From contig JADINB010000018.1 of NCBI GenBank assembly GCA_017694275.1, positions 1 to 14,818 on the forward strand: a stretch of 14,818 bases of DNA, given 5' to 3'. This document shows, piece after piece, positions 1-7,144 of this stretch; the first letter of the stretch is position 1, and each line of letters opens with the position of its first letter. The stretch comes from Candidatus Egerieousia excrementavium. GTDB lineage: Bacteria; Bacteroidota; Bacteroidia; Bacteroidales; UBA932. The notes beneath the pieces were generated by a model, which ran no database searches, was not told the DNA's origin, and saw nothing but the letters and a program-made list of their open reading frames with translations. The position numbers and the translations under genes are program-made.

Positions 1-162
1 CTTCTGTATGGGTGTACCAATGCCTTGAATTGCCTGCTCGTCAAGAATCCTGTAAATCAAATCCTCCTTTGAAAGAGACTTTATTTTTGAAATCTTGAGA
101 CTCTGTGCAATCTCATGCAGTTCCTCAATGCCCTTATTGCTCAATTCTATAATATCGTACAT
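1..162 (-). CDS. rho: Transcription termination factor Rho, N-terminal fragment (runs off the left edge)
   Basis: The first 54 codons of a leftward gene are visible, beginning MYDIIELSNKGIEELHEIAQ and containing SKEDLIYRILDEQAI. This matches the Rho N-terminal helical domain, in which a start of the MYDIIEL type followed by a K-x-DLIYxILDxQA segment is characteristic of Bacteroidota Rho. The RNA-binding and ATPase domains lie outside the window, so activity cannot be judged. In the family, Rho is a hexameric RNA helicase that ends transcription of untranslated RNA. The ATG at 162 lies 15 nt after the ridA stop codon, so the two are probably cotranscribed. There is no Shine-Dalgarno sequence, which is usual for this phylum. 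The assignment rests on a short piece but the match is strong. Confidence 0.85.
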   Translation of the reverse strand, partial: MYDIIELSNKGIEELHEIAQSLKISKIKSLSKEDLIYRILDEQAIQGIGTPIQK

Positions 163-177
163 AGTCACTTTCTAAAA

Positions 178-558
178 TTATTTTACTGCAATCACATCAA
201 TCTCCACCCGCGCATTCTTGGGAAGCGCCGCCACCTGAAAGGCGACTCTGGCAGGATAAGGCTCCGAAAAATAGAGGGCATAGACCTCGTTAAGGGTTGC
301 AAAATCTGCAATATCCGCCAGGTAAACAGTTGTCTTGACAACATCCTTGAATGAATATCCGGCTTCCTGCAGAATATAACCCAGATTCTTGAATACCTGA
401 TGTAACTGCTCCTTTACACCGCCCGGTGCGAATTCTCCGGTAGAGGCATCGATCGGAAGCTGGCCGGAAACATAAATGGTTCCGTTTGCCACGACCGCCT
501 GGCTGTACGTACCCACAGCCTTTGGAGCCAACGGGCTTGAAATAATCTTCTTTTCCAT
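178..558 (-). CDS. ridA: RidA family reactive enamine/imine deaminase
   Basis: This is a 126-residue protein, the standard length for the YjgF/YER057c/UK114 family. Visible family features are GTYSQAVVANGTIYVSGQ (about 16-33), the substrate-carboxylate arginine R104 in PARVAFQVAALPK, and the acidic residue E119 in ARVEIDVIA near the C-terminus. Family members form cytosolic trimers that hydrolyse 2-aminoacrylate and related enamines or imines released by PLP enzymes such as threonine dehydratase, protecting other PLP enzymes. It lies 60 nt downstream of lptD and 15 nt upstream of rho on the same strand. I see no convincing promoter in the 60-nt gap, so cotranscription with lptD is possible. 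The ATG at 558 gives the expected N-terminus. Confidence 0.93.
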   Translation of the reverse strand: MEKKIISSPLAPKAVGTYSQAVVANGTIYVSGQLPIDASTGEFAPGGVKEQLHQVFKNLGYILQEAGYSFKDVVKTTVYLADIADFATLNEVYALYFSEPYPARVAFQVAALPKNARVEIDVIAVK

Positions 559-618
559 AATTTTTCTGTTTATTGTTTATCGTATCTTATGTATTTCTTT
601 CCACTGCCTGTCCCGGAA

Positions 619-3372
619 CTATCTGTCCCAGAAACTTGCATTCTTCTTATACTGCAACAGGTCTGAGAGTGCAGAGGCCTTTGCGGCAATCCTGAAACTC
701 CAGCTCTCCCACTGCCCGTTCGGAATCCATGAAACCGAAATTATGAAGCAGTGCAGATCGTACGAGGCGCTCAGCTGCGTTGTAGTCATCTTCATCTTGG
801 TAAGGTCGAAGCCAGTATTGAGGTTGAAGTTCAGCGCAGGGGTGAGCCTCATCTGCGCCGAGACGCCCAAAGTCATCGTATGGTTATGCCTTGTCATAAG
901 CTGCTCGTTGGCATACTGGTATCGGCGCGAATATGAGTAACTGTAATTCAGATTCAGAGACCACGGCACGTTAGGGTCCATATAATAGACCCAGCCTCCA
1001 GGGATATACTCTCCTGTTATCGGATGGTAATAGACCCTCTGGTATGACTCGTTCTGCGACCTTTGCACGGCCCCCTTGTCAGACGACGCATCGTAATCGG
1101 AACCGAGACGGCTCTTGCCCTCACCCGAAAACTGGTACGAAGTAGAAATGCTGGCATTTGTAAGGCGCGCCAGCTTGAAACCGCCCTCCTGCACTATGTT
1201 GAACTTGTTTATGCGGGTACCGTACTCATTTATAGCATATGGGTCGAGAGTGGCATTGGCAGAAATTCCGAGTTTTCCGAATACAGAAGTAGACATGTTC
1301 ACCGAAATATTCGACAGCTTCATGGAATCTGCAAGGAAGTTGTATGAACCCCCAATCGAAAGCTGGTCTATAAGCTTGATTTTCTTCACCCCTGTTCCTG
1401 TGGTGTCTTTTCTGTCGCGCACCTTGGCCTCCAGGTTGTTGCCTATGGAGAAAGTCATTCCGGCAGATTTTCCTCTCGATGCCGGAGAGTATATCTGCCC
1501 TTCATACTTGTTATATACGTCTACATGCTGTATTCCGTTCATGTCTACATAGCTCAAGGTCCGGTATCCGTTTGCGGCAGTTCCCATTTCCGGCTGCACG
1601 TTAAACGAAATGGATGGGGTCACCATATGCCTTACCGCCTCTATCCTTCTCTTCTTGCCGAAATTGAACATACCGTACAGCCTTGTGCTCATGGAAATTC
1701 CTGCAGAAAAGCTCTGCGTTATGCCAAAAGTGCTGAACGGGTCTGAATATTCGGTCACCACCTGCTGCTGCTGCTGGTCGTAATACTTCTCTGCATCTGA
1801 AAAATACCAGTTCATTCCATAAGAGACAGAAGGCGAAAACTGTATGTACTTGAAGAGCGAGAAGGTAGGCAGATTTATGCTGAAATTGTGCTGCATGCCG
1901 TTCTTCATCTTGCTGAATATGCTCTCCTCCTTGAGTTCGCTCGCCTTGAAATTGACCTTGTTCTGGAAAGTCATGTTGTAGTTGAAGGCAAACGATTCAT
2001 ACCATTTCTCCTTTCCCACCCTCTCCTTCCTTTGGAACGGATAGATTCTGTTTACCGTAAAGGTAATGTTTGGCAGGGTTATGGCGTATGAACTGTCGCG
2101 GGAATTCTGGCTGTGCAACCCGTTAATCGAGAGGCTGAACGGAGTGCCGGCCCATGTCTTTCCGTATGATATTGAAGATGATATCTGGTTTTGGATAGCC
2201 TCGTCTATTGATTCAGAATTGTACCTGCTGTTGGAAGGGCTGGAGAAGTTGAGCGAAGCCCTGAATGAAGTACCCGGACGGGCCTTTGAATCCATTGAAT
2301 GCGACCATTGCACGGAAAAGTTGGAGGTTTCGAAATAGTCTGGCGAGCCTCTTTCGCCCGTAATGTCCTTGGAGTAGTTCAACGCAAAATTACCGCTGTA
2401 CTTGTACCTTTTGTTATAACGTGAGTTGAGCTGCACCCCCCACGAACCTCTTGTGTATATGTCGGCCGTCGCCGCAAGGTCGAAATGCTCTCCAAAGACA
2501 AAGTAATAGCCCAGCCCGCGCAGGAAAAAACCTCTGGCAGTCTCCTCGCCATAGGAAGGCATGAGAAGTCCGCTGCTCCGCCCTCCCATCTGGGGCACGA
2601 AACCGAACGGTATGAAAAGCGGCAACGGCACGTCTTCCAGCACCACGTGCGAAGGCCCGAAGACAGTCCTGCCCTTGTCACCCCCGGTAATGAGCTTTGC
2701 GGCCGACATCTGCACGTAGAAGTGCGGATGTTCATAATCACATGTCGTATATTTTCCCTTGGATATGTTTATGGAATTGTCTGGCATCTTTTTCAGGAAA
2801 CGGCCGTGGATATAGCCGTCGCCCTCCTGTGTTATCATGTTCTTGATTTTCGACTTTTCGGTATCGAAGTTATAGTAGACATTCTCCATCTTGTAGCTCT
2901 TTCCCTTGTCGAGCATCTCGGGCTGGCCTACTATCGTACCCGTAGAGTCTGGCAGTCCCTTGGCAAAGACAGTTCTGGAATTCACGTCATAGGCCATGTA
3001 GTCTGCCTTGATTTCCATATTCTTGTACTTCACCGAAATGTCGCCGTAAAAATAGATCATCCTTTTGCCGTCTTCATATATCTCCACAATGGAATCTCTG
3101 GCCGTAGAGAATACCGGCTCTTCCAGGCTCGACAGGTTTTCCACGGTATCGGAGACCATGAGCGAGTCTGAAAGCCGCAGCGAATCCTGAAGCATGAGTG
3201 AATCCTGCATCAGGATGGAATCTGCTGCAATGGCAGAAGTCTGCATTGAATCCAACAGAACTCGCAATGACTCTCTCTCTCCGTCTTCAGGCAGGGCCTT
3301 TAAAGAATCCACAAAAAAAAGAGAAACAGCCGCTATTGAGAAGAATATGTACAGCGATTTTTTTACCGACAT
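619..3372 (-). CDS. lptD: LptD/OstA-type LPS assembly outer-membrane protein
   Basis: The protein has 917 residues. A signal peptide covers about residues 1-26 (MSVKKSLYIFFSIAAVSLFF...SLKA). A low-complexity DSL/DSM-rich stretch follows at about 41-76. An OstA/LptA-like periplasmic beta-jellyroll spans about 92-230 (YFYGDISVKYKNMEIKADYM, then KGKYTTCDYEHPHFYV). The remainder is a long aromatic-rich region of alternating strands typical of an outer-membrane barrel, entered through PLPLFIPFGFVPQMGGRSSG (250-268). In the family, LptD with LptE inserts lipopolysaccharide into the outer leaflet. I chose the ATG at 3372; a TTG codon directly before it could extend the frame by one residue but is unlikely as a start. 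A short Gln run (DQQQQQ) lies in the barrel region. The gene diverges from the amidase gene and shares its promoter region. Confidence 0.9.
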   Translation of the reverse strand: MSVKKSLYIFFSIAAVSLFFVDSLKALPEDGERESLRVLLDSMQTSAIAADSILMQDSLMLQDSLRLSDSLMVSDTVENLSSLEEPVFSTARDSIVEIYEDGKRMIYFYGDISVKYKNMEIKADYMAYDVNSRTVFAKGLPDSTGTIVGQPEMLDKGKSYKMENVYYNFDTEKSKIKNMITQEGDGYIHGRFLKKMPDNSINISKGKYTTCDYEHPHFYVQMSAAKLITGGDKGRTVFGPSHVVLEDVPLPLFIPFGFVPQMGGRSSGLLMPSYGEETARGFFLRGLGYYFVFGEHFDLAATADIYTRGSWGVQLNSRYNKRYKYSGNFALNYSKDITGERGSPDYFETSNFSVQWSHSMDSKARPGTSFRASLNFSSPSNSRYNSESIDEAIQNQISSSISYGKTWAGTPFSLSINGLHSQNSRDSSYAITLPNITFTVNRIYPFQRKERVGKEKWYESFAFNYNMTFQNKVNFKASELKEESIFSKMKNGMQHNFSINLPTFSLFKYIQFSPSVSYGMNWYFSDAEKYYDQQQQQVVTEYSDPFSTFGITQSFSAGISMSTRLYGMFNFGKKRRIEAVRHMVTPSISFNVQPEMGTAANGYRTLSYVDMNGIQHVDVYNKYEGQIYSPASRGKSAGMTFSIGNNLEAKVRDRKDTTGTGVKKIKLIDQLSIGGSYNFLADSMKLSNISVNMSTSVFGKLGISANATLDPYAINEYGTRINKFNIVQEGGFKLARLTNASISTSYQFSGEGKSRLGSDYDASSDKGAVQRSQNESYQRVYYHPITGEYIPGGWVYYMDPNVPWSLNLNYSYSYSRRYQYANEQLMTRHNHTMTLGVSAQMRLTPALNFNLNTGFDLTKMKMTTTQLSASYDLHCFIISVSWIPNGQWESWSFRIAAKASALSDLLQYKKNASFWDR

Positions 3373-3384
3373 CAAAACGCGGGT

Positions 3385-3418
3385 TTTGTAAGTCTCAAAA
3401 ATATTTTTTCTATTTTTG
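3385..3418 (+). promoter_or_regulatory. Candidate promoter P1 for the amidase-MCE operon
   Basis: TTTG at 3385-3388 and TATTTTTG at 3411-3418 form a -33/-7 pair with a 22-nt spacer. The implied start is near 3424, about 30 nt before the amidase ATG. It covers nearly the same DNA as the leftward promoter candidate at 3396-3429, so RNA polymerase could probably occupy only one at a time. Confidence 0.55.
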
Positions 3419-3429
3419 TAGCGTGCAAA
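3396..3429 (-). promoter_or_regulatory. Candidate Bacteroidota-type promoter for lptD
   Basis: On the minus strand a TATTTTTG (-7 box TAnnTTTG, 3403-3396) is preceded by TTTG (-33 box, 3429-3426) with a 22-nt spacer, close to the 19-21 nt known for the Bacteroides housekeeping sigma factor. The implied start site near 3390 gives a leader of roughly 18 nt before the lptD ATG. It overlaps the rightward promoter candidate. This is a motif match only. Confidence 0.55.
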
Positions 3430-3445
3430 TTTAATAATATTTTTG
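3415..3445 (+). promoter_or_regulatory. Candidate promoter P2 for the amidase, close to the start codon
   Basis: TTTG at 3415-3418 (the end of the P1 -7 box) and a second TATTTTTG at 3438-3445 have a 19-nt spacer, a full consensus match. Transcription would begin only about 2-4 nt before the ATG at 3454, giving a nearly leaderless mRNA. The region is A/T rich, so one of the two matches may be chance. Confidence 0.35.
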
Positions 3446-3453
3446 CAACTAGT

Positions 3454-4554
3454 ATGCCATTTACGGAGAAGAAAACTATAAAATATGCCGCTTTTGCGCT
3501 GTTATTTGCCGTTTTCAGTCTGGTTTTGCCGCGTACCCTCGCTGCTTCCGGCGAAGGCGGCACAATAAAGACCGTGGTCATAGACCCCGGCCATGGAGGG
3601 CATGACCCTGGAACAATATGGGCCAACGGCAAATACAAGGAGAAAGACATAGTCCTTTCCGTATCACTCAGGCTCGGCAGCCTTATAAAGCAGAAATACC
3701 CCAGTGTAAAGGTGCTCTACACCCGCTCTTCAGACAAGTTCGTAGACCTCAGCGAGCGCTCCTACTTTGCAAACAGGAACAAGGCAGACCTCTTTATCTC
3801 AATACATGTAAACGCCACCGGCACAACCTCCGTGACAGGAACCGAAACCTTCGTCATGGGGACCGACAAGAGCGACTCCAACTTTGAACTGTGCAAGAAG
3901 GAGAATTCCGTAATTGCGCTGGAAGATGACTATCAGTCCAAATATGAAGGGTTCGATCCCAGCTCCCCGGAGTCGTACATAATATTTTCCCTGCTCCAGA
4001 ACGTGCATCTCGAACAGAGTCTCCGTTTTGCTGAACTTATACAGCAAAGGTACAAGTCCGGGCCGATACAGACCAACAGGGGCGTAAAACAGGGAGGGCT
4101 TATCGTGCTGTGGAAAAGCACCATGCCGGCCGTCCTCACCGAAATAGGCTTCCTTTCAAATGCAAAGGACCGAAGCATACTTGCAAGCCGTGACGGACAG
4201 GCTAAAATCGCAGACAACATATTCAAGGCCTTCTGCCAGTACAAGGAGGAGATAGAACAGATACACGGAGAGGCTGAGGCATCCGAAAGCACGCCGCAGG
4301 CTCCGGCACAGACAGACAATCCTGAAGAATATTACACGATACAGATCCTGTCTGTTTCAAAACCTCTTGCAAAAAACGCAAGAGACCTCAAGGGCCTTAC
4401 CGACTACCGGTATGTAAAATCGGGCAACGCCTATAAATATACCACGGGACGATACAGTTCCAGAAGCGAAGCGCAGAAAAACCTTCCGGCGGTAAGAAAA
4501 CTCTTCAAGGGGGCCTTTGTTGTAAAGGTTAAAGACGGAAAAATAGAAATATGA
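3454..4554 (+). CDS. N-acetylmuramoyl-L-alanine amidase (Amidase_3) with C-terminal SPOR-like domain
   Basis: This 366-residue protein begins with an N-terminal hydrophobic export segment (about 8-30), which places it in the periplasm. The Amidase_3 zinc-hydrolase domain follows at about 38-262. The expected zinc and catalytic residues are visible: H47 in VVIDPGHGGHDPG, E63 in KEKDIVLSV, H118 in LFISIHVNA, and E230 in PAVLTEIGFLSN. The family cleaves the amide bond between MurNAc and the stem peptide, typically during daughter-cell separation. A linker rich in Glu, Ala and Pro (about 266-290) leads to a SPOR-like domain at about 293-364 (YYTIQILSVS and YKYTTGRYSSRSEAQ), which would recruit the enzyme to glycans lacking peptides at the septum. 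The MCE gene follows after 4 nt, so the two are almost certainly cotranscribed. Confidence 0.92.
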   Translation: MPFTEKKTIKYAAFALLFAVFSLVLPRTLAASGEGGTIKTVVIDPGHGGHDPGTIWANGKYKEKDIVLSVSLRLGSLIKQKYPSVKVLYTRSSDKFVDLSERSYFANRNKADLFISIHVNATGTTSVTGTETFVMGTDKSDSNFELCKKENSVIALEDDYQSKYEGFDPSSPESYIIFSLLQNVHLEQSLRFAELIQQRYKSGPIQTNRGVKQGGLIVLWKSTMPAVLTEIGFLSNAKDRSILASRDGQAKIADNIFKAFCQYKEEIEQIHGEAEASESTPQAPAQTDNPEEYYTIQILSVSKPLAKNARDLKGLTDYRYVKSGNAYKYTTGRYSSRSEAQKNLPAVRKLFKGAFVVKVKDGKIEI

Positions 4555-4558
4555 CAAT

Positions 4559-5479
4559 ATGGGAAAGCTAACTTTGAACAGAAGCCAGAAAATAGGGCTT
4601 TTCGTAGTGATTGCCCTTGTGGCGCTTTATGCCTCCATCAAATTTCTCAAGGGTGAAGACCTCTTCAATTCAAGAAGAAGTTTCTGTACTGTTACAGGCT
4701 CGGTGGAAGGGCTGACTGTCACATCGCCCGTATATATAAGGGGGCTTAAGGTGGGCAGCATAGAAAAAATAGAATATAACATACAGACCGACAGTTTTGC
4801 AATCACATTCAACGTAAAGTCTGAGTATGAAGTGGCAGACAATTCCGTGGCCGAAATCTACAGTTCCGACATCCTCGGCGGAAAATCGCTCAGGATAGCG
4901 CTGGGGAACTCATCCGAGACGGCAAAGGCCGGCGACACGCTGGAATGCACTACGGTACCCGACATGATGTCGCTCCTGTCAGAAGAAATAGGGCCTATGA
5001 AAGAGCAGGTAAGCAGGCTGCTCGACAACATGAACACGACATTCTCGAACCTGAACGAAATACTGGATGAAAAGGCAAGGCAGGATATTTCAGCCTCGCT
5101 GTCAAACCTCAACTCATCGCTGGAAAACCTGGAAGAGATAAGCGGCACCATAAATGACATCACCCCACAGATAAAAGAGGTGGTGCAGAACATGGACTCG
5201 CTTTCTGCAAGCCTGAGCGGCTCGGCACCACAGCTGCAGTCAATCATAGAGAATCTCGACAGGGTCAGCGGTGCCATTGCCGATGCAGACGTTGCGGCTG
5301 CCATAAAATCTGTCAGGGAACTTGCAGACAGGCTGCAGGACCCCGAAGGCTCTGTCGGCAAACTGCTCTCTACAGACTCCCTGCACAATTCGGTAGATTC
5401 GCTTGTAATGAACCTGAACAATTTTGTTGAAAAGATGAGCGAAAACCCGAAAAAATTTATAAAAATTTCTGTTTTTTAA
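4559..5479 (+). CDS. MlaD/MCE family lipid-transport protein
   Basis: This 306-residue protein has a single N-terminal membrane anchor (about 12-29, IGLFVVIALVALYASIKFL). One MCE domain follows at about 40-117, with the typical GLTVTSPVYIRGLKVGSIEKI segment and a DILGGKSLRI motif. The long C-terminal half (about 140-300) is helical and rich in Ser, Leu, Asn and Asp, consistent with coiled coils reaching across the periplasm. MlaD-type proteins bind phospholipids and work with an ABC permease and ATPase (MlaE/MlaF) in transport between the inner and outer membranes. Those partners are not in this window, so substrate and direction are unknown. The start ATG lies 4 nt after the amidase stop, indicating translational coupling. 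Confidence 0.88.
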   Translation: MGKLTLNRSQKIGLFVVIALVALYASIKFLKGEDLFNSRRSFCTVTGSVEGLTVTSPVYIRGLKVGSIEKIEYNIQTDSFAITFNVKSEYEVADNSVAEIYSSDILGGKSLRIALGNSSETAKAGDTLECTTVPDMMSLLSEEIGPMKEQVSRLLDNMNTTFSNLNEILDEKARQDISASLSNLNSSLENLEEISGTINDITPQIKEVVQNMDSLSASLSGSAPQLQSIIENLDRVSGAIADADVAAAIKSVRELADRLQDPEGSVGKLLSTDSLHNSVDSLVMNLNNFVEKMSENPKKFIKISVF

Positions 5480-5544
5480 GAAAACCGCCTCCAGGGGCTC
5501 CACAAGGGACAGCCACCTTGGCACTTATGTGTAACTATCTGATT

Positions 5545-5705
5545 TTCAGCAATAAAAAATTAACTAAAAATATTATCTCTGATTTATAGTCCATTGTAAT
5601 GTTTTAACAAAAAACAATAGTTTTTGAATTTTTTTATAAAAAAGTTTTCCATACTTTTGTTTTCACTTTTAACCGGACACTAACAAAAATCAGGCGGACA
5701 CAAGT
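5545..5705 (+). promoter_or_regulatory. AT-rich dnaA leader with candidate promoter
   Basis: The 226 bp between the MCE gene and dnaA hold no gene. From about 5545 to 5660 the sequence is strongly AT rich. TACTTTTG at 5652-5659 fits the Bacteroidota -7 box. The nearest TTTG (5623-5626) is 25 nt upstream, longer than the usual 19-21, so the -33 assignment is weak. TTTTCCATA at 5645-5653 resembles a DnaA box with two mismatches and overlaps the -7 box. No hairpin plus T-run terminator for the MCE gene is convincing. Confidence 0.45.
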
Positions 5706-7115
5706 ATGAAACAAACCAGACAACACATAGATGTGTGGGAGGATTGTCTCTCCATAATAAGGGACAATATCCCGGAGGAGAGTTTCAAGACCTGGTTCGA
5801 GCCCATAGAGGCCCTTTCTCTCGAAGGATCTACCCTAAGCATCAAGGTTCCGTCTGACTTTTTCAGGGAATACATCGAGGAGCATTACATAGACCTTATA
5901 GGCAAGACCCTCAAAAGGGTTATGGGCAAAGATGCCAGACTGCTCTACAACATAGCCATAAGCAACAGCACGATAAAACTGCCGCAGCATGAAAAGGTAG
6001 ATCTGGAAAACAGGCTGAAAGACCCTTACAGGCAAAACAGTTTCATAAGCCCGTTTGTCATACCGGGGCTTCAGCAGATGAAGATAGACTCGAGGCTCAA
6101 CCCCAACTATTCTTTCGAGAATTTCGTAGAGGGAGAGTGCAACAAACTCGGCTACACGGCCGGCCTTGCAATAGCCAAAAAGCCCGGCGGCACCCCGTTC
6201 AACCCTCTTTTCATATATGGAGGCTCAGGACTCGGCAAGACACACCTGGCCCAGGCAATCGGCATAGCCATAAAGGAGAACATGCCAAAGAACGTGGTCC
6301 TGTATGTAAGCGCAAATATATTCCAGACCCAGTACATGGATGCGGTAAACGTAAAGAACAAACTTACCGATTTTCTCAATTTCTACCGCTTCATTGATAC
6401 TCTCATAATAGACGACGTGCATGAATTTGCAGACAAACCGGGCACGCAGAACGCCTTCTTCCAGATATTCAACCATCTGCATCAGAGCGGAAAACAGATC
6501 ATACTGACTTCCGACAAGGCTCCGGTTGAGATGACAGGTCTGGAGCAGAGGCTGCTTTCGAGATTCAAATGGGGGCTTTCGGTAGAACTTCTGCCGCCGT
6601 CGTTTGAAACGAGGATTGAGATACTCAGGGCAAAGAGCATAAGAGACGGCATAGAACTGCCGAACGAGATACTTACCTATCTTGCATCAAACGTAAACGG
6701 AAACGTAAGGGAACTGGAGGGGACACTAATCTCACTTCTCGCCCATGCTACGCTGAGCAAGGAAACCATAACTCTCAATCTGGCAAAAAGCATGATAGAC
6801 AAGATTGTATCTCCTTGCAACAACGAGATTTCAATAGATGTCATACGGGACACCACCTGCGAATATTTCAAGATCAGCAAGGAAGACCTGGTTTCCAAGA
6901 CAAGGAAGAGGGAAATTTCACAAGCCCGCCAGATTGTAATGTATCTGGGAAGGAACCTTACAAAGAAATCGCTGGCATCGATAGGCTCATGCGTCGGCGG
7001 AAGAGACCATGCCACTGTACTGCATGCCTGCACCCAGGTTTCCAACCTCATGGAGACAGACAAGAGTTTCAAAAAATACGTAGAAGAGATAGAGAGCCGT
7101 CTCAAACCGCTGTAA
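5706..7115 (+). CDS. dnaA: Chromosomal replication initiator protein DnaA
   Basis: This 469-residue protein is of normal DnaA length. The N-terminal oligomerisation domain (about 8-90, VWEDCLSIIRDNIPEESFKTWFEPI) is followed by a short linker. The AAA+ ATPase shows Walker A GGSGLGKT (172-179), Walker B LIIDDVH (233-239), the arginine-finger segment RLLSRFKWG with R286, and the sensor-2 region GNVRELEG with R335. The C-terminal DNA-binding domain carries the signature GGRDHATVLHA (431-441), close to the usual GGRDHTTVLHA. DnaA binds 9-bp DnaA boxes and melts the origin. dnaN is not next to it; pepD follows 29 nt downstream on the same strand, so an operon dnaA-pepD-rpe is likely. Confidence 0.97.
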   Translation: MKQTRQHIDVWEDCLSIIRDNIPEESFKTWFEPIEALSLEGSTLSIKVPSDFFREYIEEHYIDLIGKTLKRVMGKDARLLYNIAISNSTIKLPQHEKVDLENRLKDPYRQNSFISPFVIPGLQQMKIDSRLNPNYSFENFVEGECNKLGYTAGLAIAKKPGGTPFNPLFIYGGSGLGKTHLAQAIGIAIKENMPKNVVLYVSANIFQTQYMDAVNVKNKLTDFLNFYRFIDTLIIDDVHEFADKPGTQNAFFQIFNHLHQSGKQIILTSDKAPVEMTGLEQRLLSRFKWGLSVELLPPSFETRIEILRAKSIRDGIELPNEILTYLASNVNGNVRELEGTLISLLAHATLSKETITLNLAKSMIDKIVSPCNNEISIDVIRDTTCEYFKISKEDLVSKTRKREISQARQIVMYLGRNLTKKSLASIGSCVGGRDHATVLHACTQVSNLMETDKSFKKYVEEIESRLKPL

Positions 7116-7144
7116 ACGGTGATTTTTAACGAAATTCCATAATC

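Noticed and set aside
1741..1800. CTG repeat coding a short glutamine run in lptD
   Set aside because: Only about five codons, in frame and inside a beta-barrel loop region; not long enough to suggest a phase-variable tract.
2485..3171. 228-codon rightward open frame inside lptD
   Set aside because: It is antisense to a clearly real lptD gene, has no recognisable domains, and its composition is that of a shadow frame.
3373..3375. TTG start for lptD one codon upstream of the ATG
   Set aside because: It adds only one residue; the ATG at 3372 is the normal choice. The same applies to upstream TTG codons before the DUF4249 signal peptides (11339 and 12603), where the conserved MKTKSTIF start is preferred.
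5481..5502. Short matches of 10-11 bp to sequences beside the two 59-bp repeats (AAAACCGCCT also at 14531, CAGGGGCTCCA also at 10100)
   Set aside because: They are too short to call a repeat family from this window alone; they may be chance or fragments of a common intergenic motif.
5480..5705. Replication origin next to dnaA
   Set aside because: The region is AT rich but has only one degenerate DnaA box and no cluster of boxes, so an origin call is not supported.
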